NCBI GenBank assembly: GCA_015063725.1
Contig: SVTP01000024.1
Span: 1 to 38,721, forward strand
DNA from: Oscillospiraceae bacterium
Lineage (GTDB): Bacteria > Bacillota > Clostridia > Oscillospirales > CAG-272
Reading direction: 5' to 3'
Length of the DNA stretch: 38,721 nt
Shown here: piece after piece, positions 1-5,817 of the stretch
How positions within the stretch are numbered: position 1 is the first letter of the stretch
How the letters are laid out: every line of letters begins with the position of its first letter
Notes under the pieces: generated by a model
What the model was told of the DNA's origin: nothing
The model's database searches: none
Seen by the model: the letters and a program-made list of their open reading frames with translations, nothing else
Made by a program: the position numbers and the translations under genes

Positions 1-74
1 TAACTGCCGTTCTATTCACCACAAATGAGCCGTCACAGCTATGTATTTATTAGGTTCTGCGTGACGTACACACA
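1..74. other. Window edge without recognisable gene
   Basis: No coding feature can be supported here. The nrnA reading frame entering from the right meets a stop at 75-77 and further stops in the same frame to the left. Neither of the other two minus-strand frames resumes a recognisable NrnA sequence. This may be the end of an inserted element, an assembly end, or decayed sequence; the window alone cannot tell. Confidence 0.4.
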
Positions 75-446
75 TTACCCTCTATAGAATACAATATGGT
101 GGTCGATCATTACGTCTACGCTCTCGCCAAAAAGGTCGGCAAGCGTTCCCATTTGTGCACGGGATGCCGTATCGACGGAGATGATGCGTACAGGCTCAAA
201 ATCAGCAAGCACCGCATCGACAAGGACACTCTCTTGGGTACCGTTCATCAAGAATTGCAGATTGTCGGGAACCTCGTCCTGACAGACACAGCGAGTGGGC
301 GAGCCAAGCTGCTCGAGCACGTTGCTAAGAGCAAACGCCGAGCCAACGGCATCGGCATCGGGATTGCGGTGAAAAATGATGAGTGTATCAGCGGGAGCCT
401 CCAAAAGCGCGATCAGCTCATCCAGATCGGTCAAAAACTCGCTCAT
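75..446 (-). pseudogene. nrnA: Truncated NrnA-type DHH phosphoesterase (oligoribonuclease/pAp phosphatase), N-terminal part
   Basis: NrnA enzymes degrade very short RNA oligomers and dephosphorylate 3'-phosphoadenosine 5'-phosphate in the cytoplasm. Family features visible in the 123 residues are a motif I stretch with H26, D30 and D32 (HRNPDADAVGSA), motif II with D92 (SVDTAS) and the DHH motif at 115-117. Family members run to about 310-330 residues, so the second half of the DHH domain and the whole DHHA1 substrate domain are missing. Similarity stops directly after DHH, near position 95, and a stop follows six codons later. The start codon overlaps the rbfA stop (ATGA), the usual rbfA-nrnA coupling. 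The gene is probably non-functional or cut by an insertion or assembly break just left of position 95. Confidence 0.75.
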
Positions 447-817
447 ACTTCCTCGTCTTCTTCCTCGTCCTCTTCGGGCTTGATATCCAGGGTGTTGAGG
501 ATGGATGCGATGTGCGCACCGTAGGCTACCGAATCATCGGCAACAAAGGTGAGCTCGGGGGTGATGCGCAAATTGAGCGATCTTGCCAGCTCGCGGCGAA
601 TAAAGCCCGTAGCTGCCTTGAGCCCTTTGGCAACCTCCTTTTTGTCGCCACCCATAACCGAATAATAGATTTTTGCATATTTGAGGTCGGGAGTACAGTC
701 TGCCGAGGTCACGCTGATAAAAGCCTCGCTGACGCGGGGATCTTTTACACGGCGCAAGATCATTGTCAGCTCCTTTTGCATCTCCTCGTTGATGCGTCCT
801 CTTCTGTAATTTGCCAT
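443..817 (-). CDS. rbfA: Ribosome-binding factor A
   Basis: RbfA is a small KH-fold protein that binds the immature 30S subunit and helps 16S rRNA 5'-end maturation, especially in the cold. The 124-residue product has the family N-terminus (YRRGRINEEMQKELTMIL), the central VSEAFISVTSADCTPDLKYAKIYYSV strand region and RRELARSLNLRITPELTFVADDS near the C-terminus. It ends in a run of acidic residues. Length is normal. A ribosome site (AAAGGA) precedes the ATG, and the stop overlaps the nrnA start by 4 bp. infB, the usual upstream neighbour, is absent. Instead a terminator-like hairpin lies only about 26 bp upstream of the start, so expression must come from readthrough or a promoter not obvious to the eye. 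Confidence 0.95.
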   Translation of the reverse strand: MANYRRGRINEEMQKELTMILRRVKDPRVSEAFISVTSADCTPDLKYAKIYYSVMGGDKKEVAKGLKAATGFIRRELARSLNLRITPELTFVADDSVAYGAHIASILNTLDIKPEEDEEEDEEV

Positions 818-843
818 ATCCTGTTTCCTTTCGTCAAGACAAG

Positions 844-877
844 AAAACGGCCTTCCTCTTGTACGGAAAGCCGTTTT
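844..877 (-). terminator. Terminator-like hairpin between the small membrane protein gene and rbfA
   Basis: Arms 844-856 and 865-877 pair over 13 positions with one G-U. On the minus strand the second arm ends in TTTT followed by CTTGTCTT. It fits an intrinsic terminator for the gene ending at 898, but it sits just before rbfA and could instead act as a leaky or regulated terminator. Confidence 0.6.
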
Positions 878-897
878 CGGATGTAAGAAATCAAATT

Positions 898-1155
898 TTA
901 CGCTTCCATCTGATCTGCATTGGCGATAACTGCCTCTGCGGGAACCTCAAAGGTTTCTGCTTCGGGTGCTACAGCTTCCTCTACGGGTGCTTCAACAGCC
1001 TCGAGATCGGTTGCTTCGCCCTCAAGAGCAGGTTGCTCCTTGGGGAAGAACTTTCTATAAACCTTTACAAGAATGTAGCATACTGCACCGATGGCGAGCA
1101 GAATGCCCAAAATCTTTAAAATCTTGCTACCTCTTTTTGCGTTTTGGTTTTCCAT
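898..1155 (-). CDS. Small single-pass membrane protein with acidic tail, unknown function
   Basis: The 85-residue product has a short basic N-terminus, one hydrophobic helix at about residues 12-31 (ILKILGILLAIGAVCYILVK), a basic juxtamembrane stretch (VYRKFFPK) and then a Glu/Ala/Val-rich tail of about 45 residues without Cys. The positive-inside rule would put the basic segments near the cytoplasmic face, but topology is not certain. The start is well supported by GGAGGTA 5 nt upstream of the ATG and a promoter at 1211-1238. I recognise no family. It is followed by a hairpin and then rbfA on the same strand. Confidence 0.7.
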   Translation of the reverse strand: MENQNAKRGSKILKILGILLAIGAVCYILVKVYRKFFPKEQPALEGEATDLEAVEAPVEEAVAPEAETFEVPAEAVIANADQMEA

Positions 1156-1210
1156 GTTATTACCTCCACAATTTATGGCATATCGCCACGAATAAACTCG
1201 TACTATAAAG

Positions 1211-1238
1211 AGTATACCATATTTTTTGAAAAAATCAA
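1211..1238 (-). promoter_or_regulatory. Vegetative (sigma-A type) promoter for the small membrane protein gene
   Basis: Minus-strand TTGATT (1233-1238), a 16-bp spacer and TATACT (1211-1216), with TG one base upstream of the -10. It is 56 bp before the start codon at 1155. Confidence 0.65.
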
Positions 1239-1287
1239 CCCCTTTGCGAAAAAAATTTTTATTTTTTTAAAAAATCTATTTCTTTTT

Positions 1288-1315
1288 TTGCCATTCTGTG
1301 ATAATATGATATAGG
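1288..1315 (+). promoter_or_regulatory. Weak candidate promoter for prmC-ddl
   Basis: TTGCCA (1288-1293), 16 bp, then TATAGG (1310-1315) preceded by TGA. Both boxes are poor matches, but the spacing and the TG upstream of the -10 follow the pattern of the other promoters here. The GTG start is at 1342. Confidence 0.35.
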
Positions 1316-1341
1316 ATAAATAAAAAAGAGAGGAGAAAACC

Positions 1342-2196
1342 GTGACTTACCGTCAGCTTTGCTGCATCCTGAGAGATGCTAAAATGGAAGATGCCGAGTG
1401 GGATGCTCTCTGCTTGATGGAGCATTTTTGTGCCGTTTCTCCTTCCCTTTTGCGCGCCGCTCCCGACCGCGACTATGAGAGTGTCGCACTTACGGATGCC
1501 ATCCGCCGCCGTCTCGCTCACGAGCCTTTGCAATACATTTTGGGGGAGTGGGAATTTTACCGCCAGACTTACGAGGTCACGCCCGACTGTCTCATTCCGC
1601 GCTCCGATACCGAAATTTTAGTAGATACGGCGATCCGCCTGCTCCCCATTGGCGCGCGCTTTGCCGATCTTTGCACAGGTAGCGGCTGCATTGCCGTCTC
1701 CACGCTTGCCGAGCGCCCCGACACCTCTGCCGTCGCTCTTGAAAAGTTCCCTGCCACACTCTCTCTTGCCGCGCGCAACGCTACCAAAAATCGTGTTGAT
1801 GCACGCTTTGAGGGAATTTTGGGTGACGTGCTTGCCCCGGTCTCGGCGCTTATTGAGAAAGCACCTTTTGACGCGATCCTTTCCAATCCCCCCTACATTC
1901 CCACAAAGGACATTGCCGCGCTCTCCCCCGAGGTGCATCGGGAGCCTGCCGCAGCTTTGGATGGCGGTGAGGATGGACTTCTGTTCTATCGCGCGATCCT
2001 TGAATATCATGCCTCTCTTTTAAAAAAGGACGGCTTCATCCTTTTTGAAATCGGCTTTGACCAGGCAGATGACCTTATCTCGCTTGGAAAAGCACATCAT
2101 TTTGCACACGTACACGTCATTCGCGACCTTGGCGGCCGTGACCGCGTGGTTTATCTTTCCAACATTCCCTTTGACGAAAGGAGCTCTTTACTTTGA
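1342..2196 (+). CDS. prmC: Peptide chain release factor N5-glutamine methyltransferase
   Basis: PrmC (HemK) transfers a methyl group from S-adenosylmethionine to the GGQ glutamine of release factors RF1 and RF2. The 284-residue product has the N-terminal helical release-factor-binding domain (about 1-85, including YILGEWEFYRQTYEVTPDCLIPRSDTE), the SAM-binding glycine motif FADLCTGSGCIAVS and the family signature NPPYIPT, in which the NPPY binds the substrate glutamine. Start is GTG with AGAGGAG 6 nt upstream. Its TGA overlaps the TTG start of ddl by 4 bp, so the two are translationally coupled. prfA, the common neighbour, is not here. Confidence 0.96.
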   Translation: MTYRQLCCILRDAKMEDAEWDALCLMEHFCAVSPSLLRAAPDRDYESVALTDAIRRRLAHEPLQYILGEWEFYRQTYEVTPDCLIPRSDTEILVDTAIRLLPIGARFADLCTGSGCIAVSTLAERPDTSAVALEKFPATLSLAARNATKNRVDARFEGILGDVLAPVSALIEKAPFDAILSNPPYIPTKDIAALSPEVHREPAAALDGGEDGLLFYRAILEYHASLLKKDGFILFEIGFDQADDLISLGKAHHFAHVHVIRDLGGRDRVVYLSNIPFDERSSLL

Positions 2197-3215
2197 ACAT
2201 CGTTGTACTTGCGGGCGGCTACTCCCCCGAGCGCGAGGTCTCTCTCACCTCGGGCAGTCTCATTGCCAACGCCCTGATCAAAAACGGACACAGCGTTCTT
2301 CTTTTGGACGTTTACTGCGGCATTCGCGAGCTACCGCGCAATCCTTTTTCCCTCTTTCAAACCGAGGCGACCTATTCGCACACCATCAGCGAGGAGATCC
2401 CCGACCTGCAAAAATTAAAAGCAGAAAACGGAGGCTCCGAAAGCTTGATCGGCCCCAACGTCCTGTGGCTCTGCCGTATGGCAGACCGCGTTTTCCTTGC
2501 CCTGCACGGCGCGATGGGGGAGAACGGTCAGCTGCAAGCCACGCTTGATAACTACGGCATTCACTACACGGGCTCGGGCTACGTCGGCTCTCTGTTGGCA
2601 ATGGACAAAGACCTTGCCAAGCGTCTTTTGCGCGATGCAGGCGTGCGCACCCCCGACTGGGTATACGTTGATCCCACGCTCGCCGAAAGTCGCGCGACCA
2701 TTCTTGAAAAAGTCGGGCTGCCCTGCGTGATCAAGCCCACAAGCTGCGGCTCAAGCGTAGGCGTTACCATTGTGGAAAGTGAGAACGATCTCGATGCCGC
2801 TCTTGCCGCAGCCGCTCCTTGGGGTGACCGCGTGCTTGCGGAAAAGAAGATCAGCGGTCGCGAACTGACCGTTGGTATCCTTGACGGCGAAACGCTCCCC
2901 ATTGTGGAGATCATCCCAAACGAGGGCTTTTACGATTACAAAAACAAGTATCAAGGCAACACCCGCGAGGTCTGCCCTGCCGAGATCCCTCTCCGCGTGG
3001 CAAAAAAAGCCGCCGAGGCAACCCGGCGCGGATTTGAGGCGCTCCGCCTGCGCGGATACGCACGCTTTGATTACATCATGGATGAGAGCGGCAAGGTCTG
3101 GTGCCTGGAAGCCAACACCCTGCCCGGCATGACTCCCCTGAGTCTGCTCCCCATGGCGGCCAAGGCTGCCGGAATTTCCTATGAGGAATTGTGCGAGAAG
3201 ATAATTGAATTGTAA
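2193..3215 (+). CDS. ddl: D-alanine--D-alanine ligase
   Basis: This cytoplasmic ATP-grasp enzyme joins two D-alanines for peptidoglycan precursor synthesis. The 340-residue product shows the N-terminal VVLAGGYSPEREVSLTSG segment, LHGAMGENGQLQATLDNYGIHYTGSG, the ATP-binding region (VIKPTSCGSSVGV), the YDYKNKY substrate loop and the C-terminal magnesium site EANTLPGMTPLSLLP. The YDYKNKY loop resembles ordinary D-Ala-D-Ala ligases rather than the VanA-type D-lactate ligases. Length is normal. The start is TTG inside the prmC stop, with AAAGGAG upstream; an internal start is unlikely because the AGG motif begins at the very N-terminus. Confidence 0.95.
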   Translation: MNIVVLAGGYSPEREVSLTSGSLIANALIKNGHSVLLLDVYCGIRELPRNPFSLFQTEATYSHTISEEIPDLQKLKAENGGSESLIGPNVLWLCRMADRVFLALHGAMGENGQLQATLDNYGIHYTGSGYVGSLLAMDKDLAKRLLRDAGVRTPDWVYVDPTLAESRATILEKVGLPCVIKPTSCGSSVGVTIVESENDLDAALAAAAPWGDRVLAEKKISGRELTVGILDGETLPIVEIIPNEGFYDYKNKYQGNTREVCPAEIPLRVAKKAAEATRRGFEALRLRGYARFDYIMDESGKVWCLEANTLPGMTPLSLLPMAAKAAGISYEELCEKIIEL

Positions 3216-3225
3216 GGGATAAATT

Positions 3226-3261
3226 GTGGGGGAACCCTTTTTGAGAAAAGGGTTCCCCCAC
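3226..3261. repeat. Perfect 16-bp stem hairpin after ddl (terminator or REP-like repeat)
   Basis: Arms 3226-3241 and 3246-3261 are perfect inverted copies (GTGGGGGAACCCTTTT) with a 4-base loop. There is no T-run after it on the plus strand, so it is a poor textbook terminator. The C-rich flank and its position look like dispersed intergenic hairpins in clostridial genomes (recollection, not checked). It may stop or stabilise the prmC-ddl transcript. Confidence 0.65.
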
Positions 3262-3331
3262 ACCCCTTCCCAAAAGCTTTCGCACAAAAGGATCAAAAAT
3301 AAAATTGTTGCTTCACGAACAGACAGTCGGC

Positions 3332-3419
3332 GCAAGCGGTCGCTTGCTTTTGCTATCGCGAGCGGCTAGGGACCACTAACCCTATCCGCTAAGAAGAATG
3401 ACAGTCCGGTGGACTGTCA
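3332..3419. repeat. Cluster of three intergenic hairpins
   Basis: Within the 328-bp space between ddl and fucO there are three stems. GCAAGC 3332-3337 pairs with 3342-3347. AGCGG-TAGGG 3361-3371 pairs with 3380-3390 with one internal mismatch. TGACAGTCC 3399-3407 pairs with 3411-3419. No ORF crosses the area. It resembles a non-coding repeat module of the REP or MITE-remnant kind. Confidence 0.5.
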
Positions 3420-3495
3420 GAACACCAAGTTTTCGCAAGCAGCTTTTGTGACACAAGCTACAGCGAGACCATAGTTTTTAAAAGCGTTGTAAAAT

Positions 3496-3525
3496 AAGGA
3501 CGGGCGACCGAGGTCGCCCGTCCTT
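3496..3525 (-). terminator. Intrinsic terminator of fucO
   Basis: Arms 3496-3509 and 3512-3525 are complementary (GC-rich core GACGGGCGACC). On the minus strand the stem is followed by ATTTTA; on the plus strand by a T-rich tail. It lies 18 bp beyond the fucO stop. Confidence 0.8.
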
Positions 3526-3543
3526 GTTGTTTATTCGGTTGAA

Positions 3544-4689
3544 TTACATCAGCTTGAGGTAGAGCTCTTTGATCTCTTCTACACTGGTCTCGCGGGGGTT
3601 ACCGGGACGGCAAGCATCGGCATATGCGGACTCGGACAGGAAGTCGAGGTCCTCTGCCTTTACGATCTCCTTGAGGTCTGCGGGGATGCCTACGTCGAGG
3701 GAGAGCTGCTTCACTGCATTGATAGCTGCTGCACGTGCTTCTTCAAGTGTCATGTCTGCAACACCTTGAACGCCCATTGCAACTGCGATGTCTCTGTATT
3801 TTTCACCGGTTGCGGGAGCATTATATTCCATAACAGTGGGCAGGATGATTGCGTTTGCAACACCGTGAGGGGTGTCGTAAACCGCGCCGAGGGGGTGAGC
3901 CATCGAGTGAACGATGCCAAGACCTACGTTGGAGAAGCCCATGCCTGCAATGTATTGACCAAGTGCCATACCCTCGCGACCTTCGTCGGTGTTTTCAACA
4001 GCGCCGCGCAAGCTCTTTGCGATCAGCTCGATCGCCTTGATGTGGAACATGTCACTCATTTCCCAAGCGCCCTTGGTAATGTAGCCCTCGATCGCGTGGG
4101 TGAGCGCATCCATACCGGTAGCCGCGGTCAGACCCTTGGGCATAGTCGCCATCATATCGGGGTCAACAACTGCAACAACGGGAATGTCGTGAACGTCAAC
4201 GCATACCATCTTGCGGTTCTTCTCTGCATCGGTGATAACGTAGTTGATGGTTACCTCTGCGGCAGTACCTGCGGTGGTGGGAACGGCGATGATGGGGGTG
4301 CACTTATTCTTTGTGGGAGCAACGCCCTCAAGGCTGCGCACGTCTGCGAACTCGGGGTTCTCGATGATGATACCGATCGCCTTTGCGGTGTCCATAGAAG
4401 AGCCACCGCCGATAGCAACGATGCAGTCTGCACCGCTTGCCTTGAATGCTGCAACGCCGTTTTGGACGTTCTCAATGGTGGGGTTGGGCTTGATATCGCT
4501 GAAGATATCGTATGCGATGCCTGCGGCATCCAGAACGTCGGTTACCTTTTTGGTAACGCCAAACTTGATCAGATCAGGGTCGGAGCAAACGAATGCTTTT
4601 TTGAAGCCTCTTGCTTGGATCTCGGGAGCGATTTCATTGATCGCGCCTTTGCCGTGATAGCTGGTTTCATTGAGTACAAATCTTGCCAT
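3544..4689 (-). CDS. fucO: Iron-containing alcohol dehydrogenase, lactaldehyde reductase (1,2-propanediol oxidoreductase) type
   Basis: FucO-type enzymes reduce L-lactaldehyde to 1,2-propanediol with NADH during anaerobic fucose or rhamnose use and act on related short diols. The 381-residue product matches E. coli FucO closely in remembered sequence: NPEFADVRSLEG, PTTAGTAAEVTINYVITD, GMDALTHAIEGYIT, GEKYRDIA. The NAD-binding GGGSSMD is at 94-100. Fe ligands are expected at D194, H198, H261 and H275, and all are present. Length is normal. AAGGAG precedes the ATG. It is a single-gene unit with its own strong promoter and terminator. No fucose or rhamnose catabolic genes adjoin it, so a general fermentative role is possible. 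Confidence 0.9.
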   Translation of the reverse strand: MARFVLNETSYHGKGAINEIAPEIQARGFKKAFVCSDPDLIKFGVTKKVTDVLDAAGIAYDIFSDIKPNPTIENVQNGVAAFKASGADCIVAIGGGSSMDTAKAIGIIIENPEFADVRSLEGVAPTKNKCTPIIAVPTTAGTAAEVTINYVITDAEKNRKMVCVDVHDIPVVAVVDPDMMATMPKGLTAATGMDALTHAIEGYITKGAWEMSDMFHIKAIELIAKSLRGAVENTDEGREGMALGQYIAGMGFSNVGLGIVHSMAHPLGAVYDTPHGVANAIILPTVMEYNAPATGEKYRDIAVAMGVQGVADMTLEEARAAAINAVKQLSLDVGIPADLKEIVKAEDLDFLSESAYADACRPGNPRETSVEEIKELYLKLM

Positions 4690-4751
4690 TTTTCTTTTCT
4701 CCTTGTCTATTGTAAATTTATCTTTGTTAAAAAAATAACAGGTTCCTTTTT

Positions 4752-4780
4752 ATTATAGCATACTCTTTCCAAAAAATCAA
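4752..4780 (-). promoter_or_regulatory. Vegetative promoter of fucO
   Basis: Minus-strand TTGATT (4775-4780), 17 bp, TATAAT (4752-4757), with TGC directly before the -10. It is 63 bp upstream of the start codon. Confidence 0.8.
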
Positions 4781-4817
4781 GAGGTTTTTCTATATTTTTA
4801 TATTCTGCTTTTCGACA

Positions 4818-4865
4818 ATAAAAAAGCGGCACCCCGCCAAAAAGCAGGTGCCGTCAAGCCCACCA
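4818..4865 (-). ncRNA. Predicted very short transcript: promoter followed directly by terminator
   Basis: A good promoter at 4872-4900 would start RNA near 4865. Only about 12 nt later a GC-rich hairpin begins (CGGCACC, arms 4827-4833 and 4847-4853), and its second arm is followed on the minus strand by CTTTTTTATT. The result would be a ~48-nt RNA ending near 4818, upstream of the separate fucO promoter. It could be a small RNA, or a premature-termination device whose readthrough feeds fucO. No ORF fits inside. Confidence 0.45.
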
Positions 4866-4871
4866 TTATTT

Positions 4872-4900
4872 AGTATAGCACACTTCTTCCCTTTTGTAAA
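4872..4900 (-). promoter_or_regulatory. Second minus-strand promoter upstream of fucO
   Basis: Minus-strand TTTACA (4895-4900), 17 bp, TATACT (4872-4877), with TGC before the -10. It is divergent from the promoter at 4976-5004. Confidence 0.7.
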
Positions 4901-4918
4901 GAGGAAATTGGTGATTTA

Positions 4919-4998
4919 TTACAATTTCTGCTTTTTCTACAAAAATTAAATGCACATTTCTTACAATTTGCCATATTGACGGGGGCGAAAAAATGTGC
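4919..4998. promoter_or_regulatory. Possible operator region between divergent promoters
   Basis: TTACAATTT occurs at 4919-4927 and 4961-4969, 42 bp apart (about four helical turns). Separately, GCACATTT at 4952-4959 has its inverted copy AAATGTGC at 4991-4998, which fills the end of the spacer of the plus-strand promoter. Either could bind a regulator. This rests on pattern alone. Confidence 0.35.
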
Positions 4999-5004
4999 TA
5001 TAAT
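4976..5004 (+). promoter_or_regulatory. Strong vegetative promoter of the ~435-nt predicted RNA
   Basis: TTGACG (4976-4981), exactly 17 bp, TATAAT (4999-5004), with TGC before the -10. The expected start is near 5011. Confidence 0.85.
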
Positions 5005-5034
5005 AAAGTCACCAACCAAAAGGAGGACGGTCCG

Positions 5035-5046
5035 ATGAAATATTAA
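5035..5046 (+). other. Three-codon mini-ORF with strong ribosome site at the 5' end of the predicted RNA
   Basis: AGGAGG at 5021-5026 lies 8 nt before ATG AAA TAT TAA. The spacing is ideal for initiation, yet the frame stops after three codons. It may be a regulatory minigene, a ribosome-recruiting site, or the relic of a longer frame: the same frame is open from 5071 to 5286 after a second stop at 5068. Confidence 0.35.
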
Positions 5047-5366
5047 ATCGGGGACTTTCTCATTCGGTGATTATTCAAAACTGAGAACGGTAAAGAGACG
5101 GTTCGCGGAACCGGTATCTGTGCAAAGCGAGCACAGAAAAAACACGGCGGTGTTACGCATCATATAGATAAAGGTAATGAGAAAGATTACCGAGGTAGAA
5201 GATCCGTTCCAAAATCACCAATGAAAAACGTCCAAGGCTTCGCCCCTCAACCTGACGGCACATACGAAAACAAAGGGTATTCTCGTTAGAGAAAAAAGAT
5301 GATTGTGTTTTGGGATATGACGAAAACGGATGACGGGTAGACTAATGAAAGAGAGGATAACAAAAG

Positions 5367-5396
5367 ATGTTAGATACTAAGAACTGTGAGAAGTGA
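5367..5396 (+). other. Nine-codon mini-ORF overlapping the terminator stem
   Basis: GAGAGG at 5351-5356 lies 10 nt before an ATG that encodes MLDTKNCEK and stops at 5394-5396, inside the left arm of the terminator (5390-5402). A ribosome finishing this frame would cover that arm. This is the geometry of a leader peptide controlling termination, but no gene directly downstream obviously depends on it. Confidence 0.3.
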
Positions 5397-5443
5397 CCCT
5401 TGGGTGTGGGCTTACAACCTTCATTCAAGGGTCACTTCTTTTT
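5390..5443 (+). terminator. Intrinsic terminator of the ~435-nt predicted RNA
   Basis: A perfect 13-bp stem (GAAGTGACCCTTG, 5390-5402, with 5426-5438), a 23-nt apical part, then TTTTT at 5439-5443. Confidence 0.85.
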
Positions 5444-5447
5444 ATAA

Positions 5448-5725
5448 TTCGCGCAGAACAAAAGCCACTCTCACTTTTAAAGATCTCATTTCATTGAATT
5501 TTAAACATAGATTATTTTAAAGGTTGAAATCCGCCAAGGGACGGATTTCTTCATTTTTTATGTGGCTTTTTAGTCGCGCTCGACCGCTCTGCCGTACCTT
5601 TGTACGGCGACGATTGGTCGATCACGCCTTCTGCATCGAATTCCCTCGTCTCATTTTCGCGCAGAACAAAAGCCCCATCACATTTATATCCCTTTTTCTC
5701 CCCTGCCCTCGGCAGGCTTTTGTTT
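5448..5725. repeat. Duplicated hairpin unit with a 19-bp direct repeat
   Basis: The 19-mer TTCGCGCAGAACAAAAGCC occurs exactly at 5448-5466 and 5656-5674. In each copy the AAAAGCC end can pair with a downstream GGCTTTT (5559-5570 region and 5714-5723). Each unit also encloses a further hairpin: 5526-5549 (GAAATCCG stem, followed by a T-rich tail) and 5704-5718 (CCTGCC stem, followed by CTTTTGTTTTT). A third stem, GCCGTAC with GTACGGC, flanked by CGACC/GGTCG, lies between about 5583 and 5622. The area may be tandem non-coding repeats or terminator modules; open frames across it lack ribosome sites. Confidence 0.55.
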
Positions 5726-5739
5726 TTATGTGCTGATGC

Positions 5740-5768
5740 TTGACTTTTTGAAGAGGATATGGTATTAT
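5740..5768 (+). promoter_or_regulatory. Vegetative promoter of the ArsB/NhaD-type transporter
   Basis: TTGACT (5740-5745), 17 bp, TATTAT (5763-5768), TGG before the -10; 49 bp upstream of the ATG. Confidence 0.75.
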
Positions 5769-5817
5769 ATATTTGTTGAATTTTGTCCCCACAAAAGAAA
5801 AAGGAGAATTGTAACAC

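Larger units (their letters stand above)
5011..5445 (+). ncRNA. Candidate structured non-coding RNA, about 435 nt, no known family recognised
   Basis: The segment runs from a near-consensus promoter to an intrinsic terminator and contains no credible gene. Pairings found by eye: an outer stem 5066-5072 with 5213-5219 (GGTGATT/AATCACC) and, inside it, 5085-5090 with 5204-5209 (GAACGG/CCGTTC). These enclose four hairpins at 5099-5113, 5118-5136, 5141-5154 and 5173-5191. The loop of the last (GAGAAAG, 5179-5185) is complementary to 5055-5061, and the full match spans 10 nt, 5055-5064 with 5176-5185, so a pseudoknot or a structural switch is possible. The 3' part has weaker hairpins, including 5280-5293. 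I compared it by memory with RNase P, tmRNA, SRP and 6S RNA and T-box leaders and saw none of their conserved motifs. A short-ORF leader remains an alternative. Confidence 0.55.

Noticed and set aside
5071-5286. Open frame of about 72 codons inside the predicted RNA, possibly a recoded extension of the three-codon ORF
   Set aside because: Two stops (TAA and TGA) separate it from the only good start, there is no internal start with a ribosome site, and no selenocysteine or frameshift signal is visible. A frame of this length can occur by chance.
5011-5445. RNase P RNA, tmRNA, SRP RNA, 6S RNA or T-box leader
   Set aside because: The conserved motifs of each were looked for by eye (for example the RNase P GAGGAAAGTCC and ACAGAA segments, the tmRNA ends, the T-box GGTGG motif) and not found.
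5551-5817. An 88-codon minus-strand frame across the hairpin repeat region
   Set aside because: It runs through perfect hairpins and the transporter promoter, has no ribosome site, and its sequence follows the repeats.
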